A stretch of DNA of 64,000 bases, from contig CAZBGI010000008.1 in NCBI GenBank assembly GCA_964491395.1, positions 1-64,000 of the forward strand, given 5' to 3'. The notes beneath the pieces were generated by a model that was not told the DNA's origin, did no database searches, and saw nothing but the letters and a program-made list of their open reading frames with translations. Both the position numbers and the translations under genes were made by a program. Origin of the DNA: SKVR01 sp964491395 (lineage in GTDB: Bacteria; Bacteroidota; Bacteroidia; Bacteroidales; UBA7960). Positions 7,997 to 16,356 of the stretch are shown in pieces (position 1 is the first letter of the stretch; the number at the start of each line of letters is the position of its first letter).

Positions 7997-10258
7997 TCAG
8001 AATGTCCAGCCAAGGTTTATGTAGGCAAGAAATTTTTTGTTCTGAGGACTCCAGGCAAAAGTTACTTCCATAGGACCTAAACCGGAAAGGTATCCTATGC
8101 TGAGCCCGGCTCCTAACAGCAGATTGTCAGAAGAAAGATCGTGCATTGCCTCCAGTTGAAAATCGTAAAGTGCTGCATTAACAAGAGGACTCAGCAGGAA
8201 CTCATCCCAGATATTGTATTGCCAGCCCAGCTTGCCGGCAATAACAGCATGCGAAATAACTTCATATTCATTCAAACCGGCAAAAGTGAACTGATTTTTC
8301 AAGAAGGGATAAGTACCTCCTATGTTAAACATATTGATAAAACTCTGATTATAGAAGAAGTTATAACCTGCTTGCAATTGAGTAAAAGAAGTAAGGCGGG
8401 GCCCCATTTGAATATATGATTCCCAGTTAAATGCGGTTTGCAGATAATTATTAATTTCTATACCTGCCTCCCGAAGGTCGCTGCTGTAACTTCCATCGGG
8501 TTGCTTAAAATTCAACGAGGGGTGTTGGTTAAAAAAGAAGAGGGTATGAATATCAAAGCGGGCTCCACTTTGGGGGAAAGCCAGGCGGTTGAGGCTGTTA
8601 TGGTTCCATCGCAGGAAGAGTTCCTGGGAGGCAGTATGGCCCCTGACAGAAAAATCAGTACGCAAATTGGGCGATAAGCTTTGATAGTAAAGGGCCGTTC
8701 CTCCCGAAAAGTAACTGTTGGGACCGGTTAGACTCTTAAAAGAAGATTCAAGGCGAAAATAGCTCTGAGAGTATTCGGTCACATTTTCAAAATTTTCAAA
8801 CACCGGAAATTCAATGTATTGTGCAAGCCCCTCAATGTTTATCCAGTTGTTTTGATTCTCGCCGGTAAAAATGTCAATGCCTCCTTTCAGAGCAGGTTGC
8901 TCACCCACCAAGACTTTTAGGTAAGCCCCGGTATTGAAAAAGAAAAATTTGTTGGTAGAAAGATTCCCTATCAATCCTACTCCTGCAAAATTGTTGTAAT
9001 GAATAGCAGCACCAAAACTTCCGAAAGGTTTTTCTTCAAAAGAAAACAGCAACCGGCCATTGATATTGTTTTCTGTAGGCGTAAATTTATAAGTAACCCT
9101 GTGGAAGTAATCGGTAGCATAGAGTTTTTTCACAATACTGGTAAGTTTTTCCTTGTTCAGGGTATCTCCCTGCTGAATAGAAACAGCATTTCTTACAAAC
9201 CTGGTATTCACATTGTTTAATCCTTCAAACAGCAGTGTATCAGCAACAAAATCATGAATTTTTCGTAAATCGTTGTGAGAAACTTCATAAGTTGCCGAGT
9301 CAGTGGGCTGTTCTTCTTTTAGTTTCAAAAACTCTTCGATGTGCAACCTTCCCGCTATCTTGCCTTGCTCTATGATGGCTTGTACATCCTGAAAACTGGC
9401 AGCGGTATAGGATTCCATGTCAGGTTCAATAAACAAATCAGTATGCCGGCGATTCTCGGCTAAACTCTGGGCACCCTGATAAAATCCCATCTGGTAAATT
9501 ATATCAAGCGGCGTTTGCAATTCATCTGCTTTTCTAAGCCCTTGAGAAACATTGACTCCAATCACCTTTCCGGCACCCATCTCTTTGGCTTTCATTACCG
9601 GGAAATTCATTGATACTCCCCCATCTATCAGTTTTTTTCCTTCTCTCTCTACGGTAGTAAATACAGTAGGAATCGCAACGCTCGCCCTTATAGCCTTGAC
9701 AATATCGCCTGATTGCATAACAACGGCATCTCCGCTGGAAACATCGGTAGCAACGCAGGCAAAAGGAATAGGAAACTGATTAAAATCATCCAGATTTCGT
9801 ACATGAAAGAAAAGCCTTCCCAGCGTATTCCACATTTGCTGTCCTTCAATAGCTCCGGAGGGAATGACAAAACGCCAGTTCTCTATGGGTAGCTCCAGCA
9901 TGGTTTTCCCATGGAAGTCCCGTTTTCCCGGGTGAGTGAAAACCAGTTCCGACCGTCGCGAAAACATATTCTCCCAATCCAGGGAGAGAGCTATCTCTTC
10001 TATCTCCTTTGCACTATAACCTACTGAATACATCCCTCCTATCACAGCTCCCATGCTGGTGCCGGTAACGTAATCAATTTTCAGATCAAGACTATCAATA
10101 ACATGCAATACTCCGATATGCGCAAAACCTTTGGCTCCCCCACCACTTAAAGTAAGCCCTATACCCGTTTTCATCGTTGCTGGGTTGTGTGCATGTGCTG
10201 AAAGCAAGAAGGCAAAATGGCTGAAAAGGAAAAATCCCACTAAAATCTTATTCATCAT
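7997..10258 (-). CDS. Patatin-like phospholipase fused to an outer-membrane beta-barrel (PlpD-like, type Vd)
   Basis: A 753-residue protein with an N-terminal signal peptide (about 23 residues) followed by a patatin domain. The oxyanion loop GGGAKG is at residues 39-44, the nucleophile elbow GTSMG at 66-70 (Ser68), and the catalytic DGG near 212. A POTRA-like segment (about 335-400) leads to a C-terminal Bac_surface_Ag/Omp85-like barrel (about 420-753) ending in aromatic Phe. This order (patatin, POTRA, barrel) is that of PlpD and related type Vd secretion proteins, in which the lipase domain sits outside or beneath its own outer-membrane barrel. Expected activity is phospholipase A or lysophospholipase. 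Whether the patatin is exposed or released cannot be read from the sequence. It is monocistronic. Confidence 0.88.
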   Translation of the reverse strand: MMNKILVGFFLFSHFAFLLSAHAHNPATMKTGIGLTLSGGGAKGFAHIGVLHVIDSLDLKIDYVTGTSMGAVIGGMYSVGYSAKEIEEIALSLDWENMFSRRSELVFTHPGKRDFHGKTMLELPIENWRFVIPSGAIEGQQMWNTLGRLFFHVRNLDDFNQFPIPFACVATDVSSGDAVVMQSGDIVKAIRASVAIPTVFTTVEREGKKLIDGGVSMNFPVMKAKEMGAGKVIGVNVSQGLRKADELQTPLDIIYQMGFYQGAQSLAENRRHTDLFIEPDMESYTAASFQDVQAIIEQGKIAGRLHIEEFLKLKEEQPTDSATYEVSHNDLRKIHDFVADTLLFEGLNNVNTRFVRNAVSIQQGDTLNKEKLTSIVKKLYATDYFHRVTYKFTPTENNINGRLLFSFEEKPFGSFGAAIHYNNFAGVGLIGNLSTNKFFFFNTGAYLKVLVGEQPALKGGIDIFTGENQNNWINIEGLAQYIEFPVFENFENVTEYSQSYFRLESSFKSLTGPNSYFSGGTALYYQSLSPNLRTDFSVRGHTASQELFLRWNHNSLNRLAFPQSGARFDIHTLFFFNQHPSLNFKQPDGSYSSDLREAGIEINNYLQTAFNWESYIQMGPRLTSFTQLQAGYNFFYNQSFINMFNIGGTYPFLKNQFTFAGLNEYEVISHAVIAGKLGWQYNIWDEFLLSPLVNAALYDFQLEAMHDLSSDNLLLGAGLSIGYLSGLGPMEVTFAWSPQNKKFLAYINLGWTF

Positions 10259-10565
10259 TTGTCGTCTTTTTTCAGTAAAAAATCACTTGTTATACTTCCC
10301 TCTGGGCCTGACAAATCAACTTAAAAACAAGCCTTTCAAATATAATACATTTATTTCTGTATAAAAAAGCTCTTCTTCTATAAAATTGATAAATTGTATG
10401 AAGAATTATTTTTAGATTTTGTACTTTTGAATATATAGACAACAAAGACGACTAATAAAAAGCATATTTTCAAATAAGCAATAGCGAGGTTTGCTTTTTA
10501 GAAAAAGTATCATTCCAACGTACAAAACACACATCGGATTATTCACAAATTAATATTAAAATACT
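10259..10565. other. Divergent intergenic region
   Basis: A 307-bp AT-rich spacer between the divergent patatin and beta-helix genes. It holds candidate -7 boxes for both directions: TACTTTTG at 10432-10439 on the plus strand and TATATTTG (plus-strand CAAATATA, 10337-10344) on the minus strand. Neither has a good TTTG -33 box at the usual distance. No gene or RNA is evident. Confidence 0.4.
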
Positions 10566-13127
10566 ATGAAGAAATTTTACAACCCGTTGTTATGGCTGGT
10601 TTTCATCAGTGTAACATTTACCTCCCTTGGACAGGTGAGTTATGAAGTACCCTCCGACGATTTTCCCGACCTGGCTTCTGTGGTTACATTCATCAATTCT
10701 AATCCTGCCGGTGATGATGGCATGGTTTTTACCATCAGTGGCGATACAACCTTCGACGAACCTTTACTTACCCTGACTGCACAAACAGAACCCTCCGCCC
10801 CCTACATTATCCAATGGGATGAACAAGGAAGTAAGCCCATTGTAAATTTCAGCGGCACATCGGCTGATGCGGAAGCCGGAATTACTTTCCAGGGGGCAAG
10901 AGGCATCATTGTTGACGGATTGGATATCAGAAACCCGGAGGGGATGCTGGAATACGGTGTTTTCCTCACCAATGCTGACGCCGAAACGGGTTCGCAACAC
11001 AATGTCATTCGCAATACCCACATCACCCTTAACAAAACCAACCCTAACCCAACCAATGGTATCAGAGCCTTTCCCAGCTTTGAACAAACCAGTCAGGAGG
11101 GCTCCAACAGCAACAATTCTTTTGTTAACAACCATATATCTGATGTATTGATTGGCTACCAGCTCGATTCCGATACCGGTGAAGTAGACCTTATGGATAC
11201 AGGAAACACTATTGTTTCAACTGAGGATGGAAATCATATCATTGAGGATATTGTTTTCAGCGGTGTTTACTTGCTCAATCAGAATGGTGCTGTGATTGAT
11301 GGTATCCATATTCTGAACCTGAACCGACCGGATGACGGCACCAACACTGCTCCGGCATCCATCTCCACAACAGGGACACTTCCCGGAGGTGATTTAACAG
11401 AACCTTTCGTAATATCCAATAACAGGCTGGAAGGTCAGTTTTCTGAGTCCACCAGTATTTTTGGAATGTACCTTAACCAGCGAAATGTGCACTACGACAT
11501 TTTTAACAATGTCTTGAATGACATTACCTCCGATAATACAGGCACTTCTTATGCATCAGGTATTTTTATTTTTGCCACGGGAGCTACGGCAGATATCTAT
11601 AACAATATGATTTCCGGTCTGGCTTCCCCTGCTTCCTCTGGAATTTCTGTCAGAGGCCTGTATCTAAGAACCTTTGTGAGTGTAAATGTTTTCTACAACA
11701 GTGTATTGATTGATTATGAGGCGACCCACTCCGAAAATGTGTCTGCTGCCTTAAGCATACATAACAGCAGCGATCCTGTTGACTTGAGAAACAATATTTT
11801 TGTTAATAAAACCACACTCCCATTGGGTAGCCAAGGATTTGCTACAGCATTTCTGAAAAACACAGCTGCTTTAGAAAATATTCAAACCCAATCGGACAAT
11901 AACATTTACTATGCAGGCACTCCCTCAGCTCAAAACCTGATTTTTCGTGGTAGTACTACAGCCATGGATCAAACCCTTGCCGATTATAAACTTCGTGCTG
12001 CCACCTTTGATCAGAACAGTTACACCGAAGATGTTCCTTTCATTGCTTCCGACGATTTGCATGTTGACCCGCTGGCATCCACCCTGGTCAGGGGCAATGC
12101 ACAGCCTGTTACCCAACCCTTTGCCATAACAGAGGATATTGATGGCATGCTGCGCGACGCCGATAATCCTGATATCGGGTGTGACGAGCTTCCTTTGGAC
12201 CTACCAGACGTTGCCACGAATCCAACTCCGGCAGATGGAGAGATGGATATTTCTTATATGCTGGGAGTGCTGCAATGGGATTACCTTGAAAATCCCTATT
12301 TTGTCAACCCTGCAGGTTTTAAAGTGTATTTTGGAGAAAATGAAGTATTAACGGAGTCCGATTATATAGGATGGATTGAATATGAAGAAGGTGAAGAATC
12401 GTTTTCTGCAGATATCGATGTGCTGGATTACACGAAAACCTACTATTGGAGCATAGTTCCCTCTCTTGATGAGGTTAATGGACCAGATGCAGAACAGCCC
12501 CAGGTATGGTCTTTTACCACAGAAGCCTTCACTTATGATTATCCCAATCCGGCTGAAAACCCTCAACCGGCCAACAATGCTGAAAATGTAAACATCGACA
12601 TTTCCTCTCTATCGTGGGAGTATATTTATAATGAAATGTTTGCGGAACCTGCCGGATTCCTGGTTTATTTCGGTGAAAGCGAAAACTTTACCGGGGAGGA
12701 TTTGATAGGATGGGTAGTGTATGATGACAAAGAGCAAAACTATTCCTTATCCCTTGAATCCATCGAATTGGAAGCACTGACAAATTATTACTGGAAAGTT
12801 ATTCCTACTGTAAATCAGGAGGAAGGCCCTGAAGCAGAAAATCAGGAAACCTGGAGTTTTACCACTGACGAACAGGTTGGAGTTATTGATAAGGAAACGA
12901 ATCCTTTCCTCATGTACCCCAATCCTGCTTCTGCCAGGCTCTTTCTGAAAGTTCCCCAACAGGGACTCCTTCGTATTGTAAGTATTGATGGCCGTATTGT
13001 AAAAGAACAAAAGGTAGTTGATACTTCTGCAGAGGTAAGTCTGACCGACCTGGAAGAAGGAATTTACCTGGTAAATTTCGTGTCGGTTCAGCAGCAAATT
13101 AGCCGTCTTTTGCACATTAAAAAATAG
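10566..13127 (+). CDS. Secreted beta-helix protein with T9SS sorting domain
   Basis: An 853-residue exported protein. It has a signal peptide (MKKFYNPLLWLVFISVTFTS, cleaved near residue 22). Residues about 60-480 are rich in short Asn/Gly/Ile repeats typical of right-handed parallel beta-helices (FVISNNRLEG, FNNVLND, YNNMISG). Two homologous Ig/fibronectin-like modules of about 100 residues follow (about 545-645 and 655-760); both contain a GFxVYFGE motif, a YYW(S/K)(I/V)(I/V)P motif and end in WSFTT. The last 75 residues are a T9SS type A sorting domain (MYPNPASARL ... GIYLVNF ... LLHIKK). Surface attachment or secretion by the Por/T9SS machinery is expected; the ligand or enzyme activity is unknown. 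Polysaccharide binding or lysis is possible but not shown. Confidence 0.88.
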   Translation: MKKFYNPLLWLVFISVTFTSLGQVSYEVPSDDFPDLASVVTFINSNPAGDDGMVFTISGDTTFDEPLLTLTAQTEPSAPYIIQWDEQGSKPIVNFSGTSADAEAGITFQGARGIIVDGLDIRNPEGMLEYGVFLTNADAETGSQHNVIRNTHITLNKTNPNPTNGIRAFPSFEQTSQEGSNSNNSFVNNHISDVLIGYQLDSDTGEVDLMDTGNTIVSTEDGNHIIEDIVFSGVYLLNQNGAVIDGIHILNLNRPDDGTNTAPASISTTGTLPGGDLTEPFVISNNRLEGQFSESTSIFGMYLNQRNVHYDIFNNVLNDITSDNTGTSYASGIFIFATGATADIYNNMISGLASPASSGISVRGLYLRTFVSVNVFYNSVLIDYEATHSENVSAALSIHNSSDPVDLRNNIFVNKTTLPLGSQGFATAFLKNTAALENIQTQSDNNIYYAGTPSAQNLIFRGSTTAMDQTLADYKLRAATFDQNSYTEDVPFIASDDLHVDPLASTLVRGNAQPVTQPFAITEDIDGMLRDADNPDIGCDELPLDLPDVATNPTPADGEMDISYMLGVLQWDYLENPYFVNPAGFKVYFGENEVLTESDYIGWIEYEEGEESFSADIDVLDYTKTYYWSIVPSLDEVNGPDAEQPQVWSFTTEAFTYDYPNPAENPQPANNAENVNIDISSLSWEYIYNEMFAEPAGFLVYFGESENFTGEDLIGWVVYDDKEQNYSLSLESIELEALTNYYWKVIPTVNQEEGPEAENQETWSFTTDEQVGVIDKETNPFLMYPNPASARLFLKVPQQGLLRIVSIDGRIVKEQKVVDTSAEVSLTDLEEGIYLVNFVSVQQQISRLLHIKK

Positions 13128-13142
13128 ATTCATCCCTAAACT

Positions 13143-13190
13143 AAGAATGTTGTCTGGGTGCTGATTTCATCCCGGGCAGCATTCTTTTGA
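13143..13190 (+). terminator. Terminator of the T9SS beta-helix gene
   Basis: A 16-bp stem including G-T pairs is formed by 13143-13158 and 13171-13186, with a 12-nt loop and a short T-rich tail. It lies 16 bp beyond the stop codon. Confidence 0.7.
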
Positions 13191-13287
13191 TATCCTGTTT
13201 TAAGCTGAAAGAATTTAAATTATCCCCTTACCTTTACAGAGGATTATTTTTACAAAACAATGCCATCAGCATTAAATTCTAAAACTC

Positions 13288-13476
13288 ATGAAACGATTAA
13301 GAAAAAACCAGAACCGGATGATTTTTGGTGTTTGCGGAGCATTGGGTGAATACTTCCATATCGATCCCACCCTCATTAGAATCCTTTTTCTGATTAGCAT
13401 TATTTTTTATGGTACCGGGTTGTTGTTATACCTGATTCTTGCCATTGTGATTCCTGAGGGTTATTATGAGTATTGA
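13288..13476 (+). CDS. pspC: PspC domain membrane protein
   Basis: A 62-residue protein that is essentially one PspC domain. The N-terminal MKRLRKNQNRMIFGVCGALGE segment carries the usual basic residues and the GVCGALGEYF motif, followed by a long hydrophobic stretch (about residues 28-56). PspC domains occur in phage-shock-type envelope stress proteins; in Bacteroidota, short stand-alone PspC proteins are common and their role is not settled. The last 11 bp overlap the start of the DUF456 gene, so the two are translationally coupled and probably work together in the inner membrane. Confidence 0.88.
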   Translation: MKRLRKNQNRMIFGVCGALGEYFHIDPTLIRILFLISIIFYGTGLLLYLILAIVIPEGYYEY

Positions 13477-13960
13477 TGTTGTATTGCTATCTTTGGGTAT
13501 TCTTTGCCTTATACTTGGGGTTTTGGGGGCCTTTATTCCAGTGTTGCCGGGTCCTCCGGTGAGTTTTGCAGGATTGTTGCTGATTCATTTCACCGACTTT
13601 GCTGATATCTCTCCTAATATTTTGTATACCCTGGGGATATTGGCTTTGTTCATTACCGTGGCAGATTATCTTTTGCCCATATGGGGAACACGCATAGGCA
13701 AAGGAAGTAAACATGGCGTTTTCGGGGCCACCGTTGGATTGATAGCAGGCATCTTATTTTTCCCCCCTCTGGGTGCCATCATTGGTCCAATTGCCGGAGC
13801 CTGGCTGGCCGAAAGAGTCAATGGCAAAAATAACAACGACGCATTTCGTTCTGCCCTGGGCAGCTTCATGGGTTTGCTCTTCGAAGTGGTACTAAAAATT
13901 GTTTTCGCTGTCGTTGCTATAGGATATGCCTTATCTGGAATGATTATAAATTCACCCTGA
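13466..13960 (+). CDS. DUF456 family integral membrane protein
   Basis: A 164-residue, strongly hydrophobic protein with four or five membrane segments. The N-terminal portion contains LGAFIPVLPGPPVSFAG, the characteristic proline/glycine motif of DUF456. Glycine-rich helices (GKGSKHGVFGATVGLIAG, PPLGAIIGPIAGAWLAE) resemble glycine-zipper segments. The function of the family is unknown. The start overlaps the 3' end of the pspC-like gene by 11 bp, implying an operon and a shared envelope role. Confidence 0.88.
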   Translation: MSIDVVLLSLGILCLILGVLGAFIPVLPGPPVSFAGLLLIHFTDFADISPNILYTLGILALFITVADYLLPIWGTRIGKGSKHGVFGATVGLIAGILFFPPLGAIIGPIAGAWLAERVNGKNNNDAFRSALGSFMGLLFEVVLKIVFAVVAIGYALSGMIINSP

Positions 13961-13997
13961 AGGTGGATCATGTCTGAAGAAAGCGATTTTTTTTTGC

Positions 13998-14005
13998 TAA
14001 ATTTG
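13998..14005 (+). promoter_or_regulatory. Candidate -7 box upstream of the ArsM-like gene
   Basis: TAAATTTG matches the Bacteroidota -7 consensus TAnnTTTG, 35 bp before the start codon. The best upstream -33 candidate is only TCTG at 13973-13976, so support is partial. Confidence 0.35.
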
Positions 14006-14040
14006 CATTCGCATATAAATACTTATATACTTAGAAAATC

Positions 14041-14685
14041 ATGACACAACAGTTCACACAAGCCATTTCACGCCGATACGATGAATTATCAGGTCAGGAA
14101 TGCTGCCTGTCCTGTGGAGGAGCCATTAATTATGCCGATATACAACCCGGGTACAAATGTGCTGATTTAGGCTCAGGTAAGGGGTTTGATGTATTGAAAA
14201 TGGCCACCATGGCAGGGCCCGAAGGGTTCGCCTGGGGAATTGATGTTTCCGATGCTATGATGGATACCGCCAGAGAAAACGCACGAAAGCTGAATCTGGA
14301 TAATGTTGAATTCATAAAAAGTGAACTCGAGGACATCCGTCTTGAGAGCGAAACCCTTGATTTGATCCTATCCAACTGCACCCTCAACCACAGCTTAGAT
14401 CAAGGAAAGGTATGGAAAGAAATCTATCGTGTTTTAAAACCTGGCGGTTGTTTTGTAGTAAGTGATATATTCTCAACAGAAGAAGTCCCCGGGAAATACA
14501 GGAATGATCCGGAAGCAGTGGCCCAATGCTGGGCAGGAGCTGTTACCAAAGAGACATATTTTCACCATTTGAAAGAAGCCGGTTTTCAGTCTGTAGAAAT
14601 TATCGAGGAATCAGAACCTTATGCCAAAGGAGAAATTCACGTTAGCAGTTTTACCATCAAAGGATGTAAACCCGATAAAAAATAA
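14041..14685 (+). CDS. ArsM-like SAM-dependent methyltransferase
   Basis: A 214-residue class I methyltransferase. The SAM-binding motif I is ADLGSGKGFDVL (residues 41-52), followed by GIDVSDAMM (acidic motif II) and VLKPGGCFVVSD. Cysteines sit where arsenite methyltransferases have them: QECCLSC (C21, C22, C25), SNCTLNH (C113), and AQCWAGA (C163). This suggests As(III) S-adenosylmethionine methyltransferase activity. However, no arsR, arsC or arsenite transporter is nearby. The gene is followed by a weak hairpin, then a 33-codon cysteine-containing ORF and a radical SAM/SPASM gene on the same strand, so an alternative is that it methylates a peptide or works on a thiol-bound product in that pathway. 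The fold assignment is secure; the substrate is not. Confidence 0.82.
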   Translation: MTQQFTQAISRRYDELSGQECCLSCGGAINYADIQPGYKCADLGSGKGFDVLKMATMAGPEGFAWGIDVSDAMMDTARENARKLNLDNVEFIKSELEDIRLESETLDLILSNCTLNHSLDQGKVWKEIYRVLKPGGCFVVSDIFSTEEVPGKYRNDPEAVAQCWAGAVTKETYFHHLKEAGFQSVEIIEESEPYAKGEIHVSSFTIKGCKPDKK

Positions 14686-14686
14686 A

Positions 14687-14706
14687 CCATGTCTGCATGG
14701 ATTTTT
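14687..14706 (+). terminator. Weak terminator or attenuator between the ArsM-like gene and the small peptide ORF
   Basis: CCATG-TCTG-CATGG (14687-14700) forms a 5-bp stem with a tetraloop and is followed by a T6 run. The stem overlaps immediately after the methyltransferase stop codon. It may reduce rather than abolish read-through into the peptide gene. Confidence 0.45.
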
Positions 14707-14759
14707 TGTACCTTGCAGCACGATTTCGATATATTTTTTTACCCAAACAAAAGATTATT

Positions 14760-14861
14760 ATGAGAAACTTAGTAAAAAAAACCACACAACAAACAACAGA
14801 AAAAAAACAAGCACAATGCTGTGCTAAACTTTCTAAAAACCAAGTGGGTTGCCACGATTAA
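14760..14861 (+). CDS. Candidate RiPP precursor peptide (33 residues)
   Basis: A 33-codon ORF too short for ordinary gene callers. It begins MRNLVKKTTQQTTEKK, a hydrophilic Lys/Thr/Gln-rich leader-like segment without signal-peptide character, and ends QCCAKLSKNQVGCHD, a short core with Cys20, Cys21 and Cys31 followed by His-Asp at the C-terminus. It ends 35 bp before the start codon of a radical SAM/SPASM enzyme on the same strand and lies 74 bp after the ArsM-like gene. Size, charge split, cysteine core and position are those of precursors for radical SAM-modified peptides. I do not recognise it as any named precursor family. No good ribosome-binding site is visible, which is normal for Bacteroidota. 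Possible fates are thioether (sactipeptide-like) bonds, other Cys-based crosslinks, or thiol ligation of a metalloid. Function is inferred from context only. Confidence 0.55.
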   Translation: MRNLVKKTTQQTTEKKQAQCCAKLSKNQVGCHD

Positions 14862-14896
14862 TCTGATTTTTATCCCGGATAGAACCCTTACCTGCT

Positions 14897-16213
14897 ATGC
14901 CACTTGCTCCCTCAGCACACAATATCATCTCCCCCGTTAGCGAAGGGAAAGAGTACATCATCGTAAATGTTTTATCCGGGCATGCAGATCTTCTCTCTCA
15001 GGAAGAATATCAGACGCTTACATCTGATCCTGCCAACGCCTATCCCCGGGAATTTATTGACAAAGGATATGTAGTCAATCCCCAAAAAGAAGAGCTTGAC
15101 TATCGTCTCAAGTACATTGGTTTTCTTGAAAATCGCGAAGAAGAAGAGGTTCAGCTCTTTTTTGTCCCCACCTATAACTGTAACTTTACCTGCTCCTATT
15201 GCTATCAAAGTGAATATCCGCAAAAGGAGCAAAAGTTTACCAAAGAAATAACCGATGCATTTTTCAGGTTTATTGATGAAAAATTTGCCGATCGCAGGAG
15301 TTACATAACCTTATTCGGCGGGGAGCCTCTTCTGGCATCTCCTTCCTACAAAGAAAACATCGCTTATTTTCTTTCGCAGGCCAAACAACACCGGCTTGAT
15401 ATTGCCATTGTTACCAACGGATATCATCTGAAGGAGTATTTACCAATGCTTGATGCTTCGTTTGTACGTGAAATACAAATTACCTTAGATGGTACAGCAG
15501 AGGTACATAACAAACGCAGACGATTGAAAAGCAATGCACCCACATTTGACACCATTGTCGATAATATTGATGCATGCCTTGGGAAAGATATTTCGGTGAA
15601 CCTCCGGATGGTTGTGGATAAGGAAAACATCAGCAATCTCCCGGCAATGGCCGATTTTGCCATTGAAAGAAGATGGACCGAACACCCCTTGTTTAAAACC
15701 CAGATTGGCCGCAATTACGAACTTCATTACTGCCAGAATGGTCAGTCCCTCCTTTTTAACCGGATTTCTCTTTATGAAGAATTGCTGAAACTGATTCAGG
15801 AACATCCACGGATAATCCAATTTCATAAACCAGCATTTTCAGTAATGAAATTTTTGCAGGAGAATGGGAAATTACCGGATGCCTTGTTTGATTCTTGTCC
15901 TGCCTGTAAAAGTGAATGGGCCATGGATTATACAGGTAGTATTTATTCATGTACCGCAACGGTGGGAAAACCGGGTGAAAAGCTTGGAACATTTTATCCC
16001 GAAATCAGCCTTGACGAAGAAAAAGTAAAAATATGGCAGCAACGAGATGTGCAGCATATCGAAGAATGCCGCCATTGCAACAAGCAACTCATTTGCGGAG
16101 GTGGATGCGGTTCTATTGCATCCAATACCGGTAAAAATATTCTTTCCCCCGACTGCCGACCCATTGAAAGTCTCAACAGTCTTGGAGTGAAAGCCTATTT
16201 TCTCCATGAATAA
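14897..16213 (+). CDS. Radical SAM/SPASM peptide-maturase-like protein
   Basis: A 438-residue radical SAM enzyme. An N-terminal domain of about 85 residues (IIVNVLSGHADLLSQEEY) is of the kind seen in peptide-modifying members. The cluster motif is CNFTCSYC (C95, C99, C102), followed by the SAM-binding LFGGEPLL. The C-terminal SPASM region (about 333-420) provides CPAC, YSC, CRHC, LICGGGCG and DCRP cysteines for auxiliary Fe-S clusters. Such enzymes install thioether, C-C or related bonds in ribosomal peptides, or act as anaerobic sulfatase maturases; no sulfatase is present here. The start at ATG 14897 is fixed by an in-frame stop a few codons upstream. A 33-residue cysteine peptide is encoded immediately before it and is the likely substrate. 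No export or leader peptidase gene follows. Confidence 0.88.
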   Translation: MPLAPSAHNIISPVSEGKEYIIVNVLSGHADLLSQEEYQTLTSDPANAYPREFIDKGYVVNPQKEELDYRLKYIGFLENREEEEVQLFFVPTYNCNFTCSYCYQSEYPQKEQKFTKEITDAFFRFIDEKFADRRSYITLFGGEPLLASPSYKENIAYFLSQAKQHRLDIAIVTNGYHLKEYLPMLDASFVREIQITLDGTAEVHNKRRRLKSNAPTFDTIVDNIDACLGKDISVNLRMVVDKENISNLPAMADFAIERRWTEHPLFKTQIGRNYELHYCQNGQSLLFNRISLYEELLKLIQEHPRIIQFHKPAFSVMKFLQENGKLPDALFDSCPACKSEWAMDYTGSIYSCTATVGKPGEKLGTFYPEISLDEEKVKIWQQRDVQHIEECRHCNKQLICGGGCGSIASNTGKNILSPDCRPIESLNSLGVKAYFLHE

Positions 16214-16356
16214 CCCATTCAGGGAGGATAATACTGCTGAAAATCCTTTTTCAACCATTTTTTTTTACTTTTGTGCTTATTGAATGGTTATCCACTATAC
16301 CCTTGCCTGAATCAAATGATGAACGGTGTAAGCATGATAAAAAAGAAGCGCGACTT

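Noticed and set aside
14621..14827. A 68-codon frame overlapping the end of the ArsM-like gene and the small peptide gene
   Set aside because: It is out of frame with both; most of it is the shadow of the methyltransferase C-terminus and a low-complexity A-rich stretch.
16273..16356. GTG-initiated N-terminal extension of the DUF6452 protein
   Set aside because: It adds 28 polar residues before a good lipoprotein signal; the ATG at 16357 fits export.
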